Source: Cryptomeria japonica (lineage: Eukaryota > Streptophyta > Pinopsida > Cupressales > Cupressaceae). From it: a DNA stretch of 64,000 bases. The DNA lies in NCBI RefSeq assembly GCF_030272615.1, contig NC_081415.1, positions 234,739,303-234,803,302 on the forward strand, read 5' to 3'. Positions 57,938-64,000 of the stretch are shown here, one piece after another. The notes beneath the pieces are model-generated. The model saw only the letters and a program-made list of their open reading frames with translations. It did no database searches and was not told the DNA's origin. Each line of letters starts with the position of its first letter. Position 1 is the first letter of the stretch. A program made the translations under genes and the position numbers.

Positions 57938-60027
57938 TGTTGGTGCTCAAATCAACAAATTGGAGAATTCTATGAGTATGCCTTGCTCAATTATTAAATC
58001 TTCCAATTAATTTGGCCAACTAATAGAGTGAACCTTTTGAAGTTGCTAACTCCCTCGCTTCAGGCTCTGTAGGACCTAGGCGGGTGTACCTTCTCACCAA
58101 CTAACTTTCCAAATTGGTGCTTTTTATAGCAGATTTCACATTGTATTTCCTACTTATAGTCTTATCTCAAAGTGGCTTATATCTTTGGGATAAATTATCT
58201 TTCAATTATCTGATTTCTCCTACTCTCTTGGTGATCTTATTTAACTGACTATCTTTTCTTTAATCTTGTTCCTACTATCTGTTGAACTATCCTTCCTTCT
58301 AACTTCTACTTATATCTCCTATTAACATAAAAATGAAACTAGAAATGTGGATAAGTGATCTAAATTGAAAATTTGTATGTAATGAGACCAGTGCCTTATC
58401 GCCTTTGGGAAATAGAGTCATTCACTTGCAAACCCTATGTATAACTCTGAAACAATTTTAAAATCCTCCCTTGGATGGATATTTCAATTATCTAACCCTC
58501 AATGTTACATTTAGATGTCTTCAATTATTGTTAGTCTAATTGAATTTAACTCTCACAGAAAGACCAACATAATAGAATGCAAATAGCTGACTTTTGTCTC
58601 AGATGCACTCTATATTTTTCTGACTTGAAATTACAACATGAAATATTCAAACAAGGATTTAAGATAACAACCACTTTCTTCAAATGGTTATAACAAAGAA
58701 CTGATCTGGAGAGAAATTCACTACAACACAATAGAGAAAATAGAGCACTAACTGTATTTTTTATTTTATCTTATAATATTTTACAAATCTTGTTTTTAAT
58801 ATCTTACATTACAATTGACTCTAATTCCTTTTAAAGTATTACATATAAATATTCTATACAAGGGTTACATCCCTTCACTTCATCTGTCACATCTGTTTGG
58901 TACCTTTCTGACAATTGAGTCACTACTGGAAACTATTTGTTATTCACATCATTTTGGCATAGGTTATACCGATGAGTTGTTACTTGTGTGATTTTGGTCT
59001 TCGGGTTACCTATGTCGATCACATCTTGAATGGTGCTTATCGGGATTGTTTCAACTATGGGCATACCCAAAAATTGTCTTTTCGACTTCACAAGTCATCC
59101 TGACGAAAATCTTCACCTTTGATTTTTCCTTTTGCTATAAGTTATTCTGATATAGGTATCTAGTCGAGATTGTGTTGTCGAAGTAGCTATTCCTATGTTA
59201 ATTATGTACTCATTTTTAGGATAAGTTGTTTTATCGGGTTATAGACAATCCATTATCTTGATCTCAATAGTTATACCGATAAGGATTCCTTCTCCATTTT
59301 CCTTCTACCTCCATAGGTTTCCCCGATATTGATTTCTCAAGTCATGAGTTCAAAATCGGGATAGTTCCCCCGATATCATTCTATCTTTTTGTCATCAGGA
59401 TAGTTTTAATGATCGGAATCTTGTTGATATTCTATCTCGACTTCATTAGTTATATCGATAGTGCTCTTTTTGTATTTTTCTTTGTCAGGATGATATATCC
59501 CAAAATGTGTGTGTGTCGGGATAGCTTACTCTATCGACATTGCAAAATACTTCTTCTCTGCCTTTGGTGGTTATTGCGATAGATATCAACATGCTTGATT
59601 CAGCATAACTATACTGATGTAATGTCTATTAGAATAGATTGTTCTATCAAAATCACATAGAATTGCTATTCCGCTTTTGTTAGTCATTCTGACGAGTATT
59701 CAGACTTCATGTTCGGCATCACTATCCTAATGTCCATGTTCAACACTGATTGTTGGATCAGTTTAGCTATCCCGATATAAGTATCCAAGAATGATTTATC
59801 AGATCAGAATAGCTATTCCAATATAGTCATGAAATGTTTACTTAGTGAGGTTATCTTGCTGATCTTTCTTGAGTTTATCATGAATTCTTCACATATCATT
59901 AGGGCATAATGGTGACAATATGTGGGATTCTATGTTGGGTAAAAGAAAATTTTTGTAGCTTCAATTTTAAACACAAAATCTTAGTGATCATGTCAGGGGT
60001 ATTGTCATTAAATTTAGGGTTCCAATA
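57938..60027 (-). repeat. LTR shared by gypsy G1 (5' LTR) and gypsy G2 (3' LTR)
   Basis: TGTTGGTGCTCAAATCA ... GGGTTCCAATA in plus reading, homologous to 41374-43481. Its left side abuts a primer site and gag (as a 5' LTR does), its right side abuts the integrase end of a G-type element (as a 3' LTR does). The ATCGGGATAG-like motif series recurs at about 58970-59800. Confidence 0.9.
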
Positions 60028-60884
60028 GTGGCTTTGTCTAAGGATGAGGTCTTCAACAGAATACTTGCAAGAATCCAGGTCAACCTCTGGGAAAAGAAGA
60101 CCAAGGAATATGCTATATATATTCTTTTGATGGTGGGGATGGGGTATGTACAAATGGAATAGTGAAATGAATCGTAATCTACTGTGCATGAATAAGAGCT
60201 CCTTTTCTTAAGAAAAGAAGTTCTTCAAGAATTTTCCATGCACTGGCAATTCTTGTTGCTCTCCTAATGTGTTTTGTAAGAAATATGAATCTTCACCTCC
60301 TTTGCCTATGATAATGTATGGTCCAACCCATAGTGCTACAAATTTTCCATGTTTTCCTTCGTCTTGTGATCTAGCATTCCACATAAGAACCCATTCTCCT
60401 TCATGGAACTTTCTATCATTTGATTTTCTACCATAAAGAAGCTTCACTTGTGCTTGGCCTTTAAGATTCAACTTTTGTACTTCTCACCTCATTTAATCTA
60501 GTTCTACCAACTGTATAAACCTTTCCTCCATTGGCTCAAGAGGTCCTCCTCATTCACAAACTTGTAGACTAGCAATAAATTTTCTAATGGAAGCACAACT
60601 CGTTTCCCATATACTAGTTCAAATGGGGATTTTCCTATGGATTTCTTAGTAGTAATTCTATCTGACCAAAGAGCTAAGTTCAATTTGGAGTCCCAAGCCC
60701 TTTTTTTGTTATCAAGCATCCTCATGATTTTTAAAATGTTCTTATTGCTTAATTAGACTTGACCATTTCATTGAGGATGATATGGTGAAGCATGAGACAC
60801 TGTAATGCCATATTCCTCACAAAACTTATTGAATTCAACATATCTAAAACACATGCCATTATCTATTATAAATCTAGAAGCCAA
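60028..60884 (-). pseudogene. gypsy G2: integrase C-terminal fragment
   Basis: Minus strand. From the right edge, KTTIYNGMCFRYVEFNKFCEEYG-like sequence is weak. RMLDNKKRAWDSKLNLALWSDRITTKKSIGKSPFELVYGK (60725-60600) follows, then after stops LLYGRKSNDRKFHEGEWVLMWNARSQDEGKHGKFVALWVGPY and ELPVHGKFLKNFF (60471-60208). The latter is better kept than in G1 and shows what G1 has lost. It stops abruptly at 60884, where a piece of inverted G LTR begins. Confidence 0.88.
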
Positions 60885-61043
60885 AAGGTACACCTTCCTA
60901 GGTCCTACAGAGCCTAAAGTGAGGGAGTTAGCAACCTCAAAAGGTTCACTCTATTAGCTAGCCAAATCAATTGGACTCTTTGATTATTGAGCAAGGCATA
61001 CTCATAGAATTTTCCAATCTGGTGATTTGAGCACCAACACTTA
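60885..61043 (+). repeat. Inverted fragment of G-type LTR end
   Basis: About 160 bp, the reverse complement of the first part of 41374-41540 (TACACCTTCCTAGGTCC ... GATTTGAGCACCAACA). It is therefore an LTR 3' end in plus orientation, opposite to G1 and G2. It joins G2 integrase on the left and non-G sequence on the right. Confidence 0.85.
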
Positions 61044-61292
61044 GAACTCATCAATTATTGGTTTGAAGAATCAATTCAAGGACATCTAGCCTAGAAATGT
61101 TTGATTGACATTTCTTCTTTCTCATTTGATTTATTAATTATTATGTTGAAGAAGGTTGTAGTTTTGGTTTTGTATGTTTTTTCTTTTCAAAGGTGTATAC
61201 CCTTTGTCAATGTTATCAAAGGGGGAGAAATGGTGTTAGGGGGAGGGAGAGAATATCTTCTTTTTTTTTCCATCAATGACAAAGGGGAAGAT
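61044..61292 (+). other. 3' end of a plus-strand copia-type element (possible P tail), with polypurine tracts
   Basis: A short frame without stop at 61045-61099 (LELINYWFEESIQGHLA) could be the C-terminus of P. The rest is non-coding with AAAGGGGGAGAAA near 61218 and ACAAAGGGGAAGATT at 61278-61292 before the LTR. Confidence 0.55.
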
Positions 61293-62490
61293 TTCTACAC
61301 ATATGGATGTCATTGTTGTCATTGATGTCAAACCTTTGTCAATCTCATATTTCCCCAACTGTTATTGAGGATCATTTGATGTGTAGATGGTGGTCCTAAT
61401 GTTTTCTCTCTTGAGATTATGATGCAAAATTATTTGCAAGTTCATATTGTACTGATGAGAAGATATGAAATGATGTTTTAGTACGTTTTTAGAGGATTTG
61501 TGCTCTTTGCCTAGTTTGAAAGTAGTTCTATTTATTTCTCTAGAAAAACTTATTGTGGATTAGAATAAGTATTTGTATTAGATATATCTCAGAAGATTAT
61601 AAATTTCTATTTTGATGCTCAAGACAAGTGTCATGGTTCTCCTGGTTGACCCGCTTCATTTATTTTAGGTCTAGAATAAACAATGTGTCATGCAGAACAA
61701 TTTTTTGTACTAGTTTATGCTTTTCGGTTCAAGTGGTTGGGTGTACAATATTTTTTATATCGATTGGAAGTAGTGCAGACTTGTTACATATCCTTTTACC
61801 TTCTAGATAATATATTTTTGGATTGATGCTATGTACACAATACATACTCCTTCGGCCAACCTACTGGTGGTTGTTGTTGGATCCAATTGGTATATATTGG
61901 TTGTGATAGATATGGATGATGTAATATTGATGAAAATAAGAAGAAGTGATGTGAGTGCGAGATGGATGGATAGAGAAAAATAAATGACAATAGATGTGAA
62001 GTAAGTAAGAGGAGTGGTTTGAAGGTGTACAAAGTAGACAAATAAGTATATTTAGAGAATTGTTATCTAGATTCTAACAAATGCTTTTTGTATATAGTTC
62101 AATTTATTATTCCCATTGCTTTATGAGATTAGTTTTGTATCTTTCTCTATAGAAGTGATCTTCAACTAAGCAAGTCTCTCTTTTGTATCTTGCCTAAGGT
62201 TGTGCATCTCGGTCTGCAAGTCTAGAGTAGTAAGCTCCTTTTGGTAGGAAGCCTTTGTCTATTGTAAAACTATTACTATGTATTGTGTTTAATTCTCACC
62301 ATGGTTTTTTCCAGTTCGGGGTTTTTGCATAAAAAATCTAGTGTCATTGTGTGGATGTTTTTGTTGCTACTTTTATTTACTTTCACATTATTAATATGGA
62401 TGAATGATGAAGATAGAAAAAAATTAATTTGGTAATATTTTGTTTACGTCAATTCACCCCCTCCCTCTCAGCCTTCGGTAGTGTTCAACA
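61293..62490 (+). repeat. copia-type LTR (3' LTR of the element at 61044)
   Basis: Starts after a polypurine tract (CTACACATATGG; the TG start has decayed) and ends CGGTAGTGTTCAACA at 62490. It has the C-run CACCCCCTCCCTCTCAG about 35 bp before the end and the block CACCATGGTTTTTTCC ... GGGGTTTTTGCA near 62297-62335, as in A, B, D and F. No primer site follows, so it is a 3' or solo LTR. Its partner was not found in the window. Confidence 0.78.
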
Positions 62491-62850
62491 ATACCTATAT
62501 GTGGAGAGAGGGGTGAGATAGATAGAGGGGGATAAAGAGAGCTAGTGATGAGACATGGATGGAGAGGTAGAGAGGTGGAAAGGGAGGTAGCGATAAACCT
62601 GGAGAGAGAGAGAGGGGTATAGAGAGATGGTGATGAGACATGGATGGAGAGGTAGATAGGTGGAAAGGAAGGTAGGGAGAAACCTGGAGAGAGAGAGAGA
62701 TGGTTACAAGACATGGATAGAGAGGTAGATAGGTGGAGAGAGAGAGAGAGAGAGAGAGTGAGGTGGAGAGGGAGGGAAGGAACTAGAGAGGGGAGACAAA
62801 TAGAGGTGAGATACCTAGAGTCTAGAGATAGAAAGGTGAGAGACCTTAGG

Positions 62851-62852
<2 letters not shown>

Positions 62853-62918
<66 letters not shown>
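62853..62918. repeat. (GA)33 microsatellite
   Basis: Uninterrupted GA dinucleotide repeat, 66 bp. Confidence 0.97.
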
Positions 62919-62921
<3 letters not shown>

Positions 62922-63581
62922 AGAGAGGGGAGGGAGGGAGAAGATGTGTGTGTGAGAGAGAGAGAGAGGTGAAGAGAGGTGAGAGACCTAGAGGAGGAGA
63001 GATAGGTGAGATGGGGGTTTAAGGAGGGAGGAGAAGATAGAGAGGAAGAGAAGCAGAGAGGGATGCGACATCTTAGAGAGGGGAGAGAGAAGTGGTGGAG
63101 AGGGAGAGATAATTAGAGAGGGGATAGATAGAGAGGTGAGATACCTAAAGAGGGAGAGAGACGTGAGATTACTTTATAGAGAGAGAGAGGGGGGTGAGAT
63201 AGATAGAAGGAGATAGAAAGAGGTGGGTAATGAGACATGGATGAAGAGGTAGAGTAGTGGGCAATAAGACATGGATGGAGAGGTAGAGAGATGAGTAATG
63301 AGACTTATATGGAGAGGTATAGATGTGGAGAGGGAGGGAAGAAAAAAACTAGAGAGGGGAGAGAGAGAGGCTAGGATAGAGAGATGACAACCTAGACAAT
63401 GGAGGGAGAAAATAACATAGAGAGAGGGGGAGGGAGATAGATATAGGGGTAAGGAGGGAGAGGGATATAGAGAGTGAGAGAGGAAGAAAGGGAGAGGGAC
63501 ACAAAGAGGGGAGATATAAGTGACAGAGAGAAGAGAGACAGGGGAAATGGAAAGATAGAGGGAAGTATCAATATGGGAAAT

Positions 63582-63691
63582 TCCCTCAACCCTATATACC
63601 TTAAACCCTATAATATCAATCTTATTTTATAGGCTCTATAAGCTCAAACCTATACCCTAAACCCCATATCCTATACCCTATTCTCTAAACT
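63582..63691. repeat. Degenerate telomere-like patch
   Basis: Within the GA-rich DNA, about 110 bp contain AACCCTATA, TTAAACCCTATA, TACCCTAAACCCC and CTCTAAAC, close to the plant telomere heptamer CCCTAAA but not in exact tandem. Confidence 0.5.
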
Positions 63692-64000
63692 GCATACAAT
63701 GGAGGGAAAGGTGATGAACTAGAGTGGAGCAAGAGAGAAGAGGGGAGAGAAAGTGAATGAGGAGAAAGATAGGTCTAAGTAGGGAGGGAGGGAGGGAGAG
63801 GTAGACAAGGAGTGACAGAGAGACCTATAGAGGGGATAAGTAGAGAGGTGAGGGGGAGAGAGAGAGAGAGAGAATAAAATGAGAGAGACAAGTTCACAAA
63901 GAGTAATGAGGTAGGAAGAAAGGTGGAAAGGGTGGGAAGGAACTAAATAGGGGGAAAATATAGAGGGGAGAGACCTAAATCCTATGAAGGGAGGGGTGAG

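Larger units (their letters stand above)
41374..60027 (-). mobile_element. Ty3/gypsy element G1, split by element K
   Basis: Minus strand. 5' LTR 57938-60027, primer site 57917-57936, gag N-terminus about 57.75-56.9 kb, element K between, gag C-terminus 48536-47796, protease 47795-47076, extra RNase H 47061-46650, linker and reverse transcriptase 46537-45522, RNase H 45512-45237, integrase 44990-43980, 3' end, 3' LTR 41374-43481. The two LTRs match throughout. No target duplication is evident because the right side is not simple flank: the integrase end of another copy (G2) adjoins the 5' LTR. Confidence 0.85.
62491..64000. repeat. GA-rich satellite-like region
   Basis: About 1.5 kb of purine-rich DNA on the plus strand, built from GAGAGA runs and GAGGTAGAGAGGTGGA-type words. 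Longer units recur: GAGACATGGATGGAGAGG occurs near 62549 and 62634 (85 bp apart), a related one at 62708, and again near 63232 and 63268. Open frames across it are low-complexity artefacts. It extends beyond the window. Confidence 0.9.

Noticed and set aside
62454-62955. Open frames across GAGAGA runs on both strands
   Set aside because: Low-complexity translations (RERERE, LSLSLS) of simple repeats; no coding evidence.
63392-63589. 65-codon minus-strand open frame
   Set aside because: Translation of the GA-rich satellite; hydrophobic low-complexity artefact.

Overview
The window is a nest of transposable elements from a seed-plant nuclear genome. No intact host gene, tRNA, rRNA or CRISPR array is visible. 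The density and decay of Ty1/copia and Ty3/gypsy elements, LTRs over 1 kb, tRNA-iMet type primer sites and a plant L1-type LINE with RNase H fit a large repeat-filled genome. A gymnosperm is the likeliest source, but this is inference from style, not from a diagnostic gene.

Left third (1-25.6 kb): a decayed Ty3/gypsy element 'C' on the minus strand runs from the left edge (integrase zinc-binding region) to about 23.7 kb (primer site). It was split by copia element A (322-13986, plus), which was itself split by copia element B (5983-12624, minus, with a perfect AGAGA target duplication). C was also hit by a solo LTR 'D' (14559-15747) and by an unidentified 3.5-kb insert 'E' (about 16.45-19.96 kb).

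Middle (25.6-41.4 kb): copia element F (25572-32174, plus) has lost gag C-terminus, zinc knuckle and protease, yet keeps a 529-codon open reverse transcriptase-RNase H frame. Next comes an unrecognised, decayed plus-strand protein-coding region 'P' (33.24-41.37 kb), split by a 6-kb LINE 'H' (34741-40781, minus) with a 17-bp target duplication.

Right third (41.4-61.0 kb): a gypsy element G1 (41374-60027, minus, LTRs about 2.1 kb) contains the remains of a Tat-like gypsy element K (48528-56872, plus) with a G-patch domain and a second RNase H. To the right of G1's 5' LTR lies the integrase end of another G copy (G2), sharing that LTR, then an inverted G-LTR scrap. A copia-type 3' UTR and LTR follow (61.04-62.49 kb); they may be the 3' end of the element that carries P. 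The last 1.5 kb is GA-rich satellite-like DNA with a degenerate telomere-like patch.

Points most worth following up: the unknown P protein and its possible LTR carrier; the extra RNase H domain located before reverse transcriptase in both C and G1 but after it in K; the shared-LTR tandem G2/G1; the abrupt G1/K junction; and the extended LTR termini of F.
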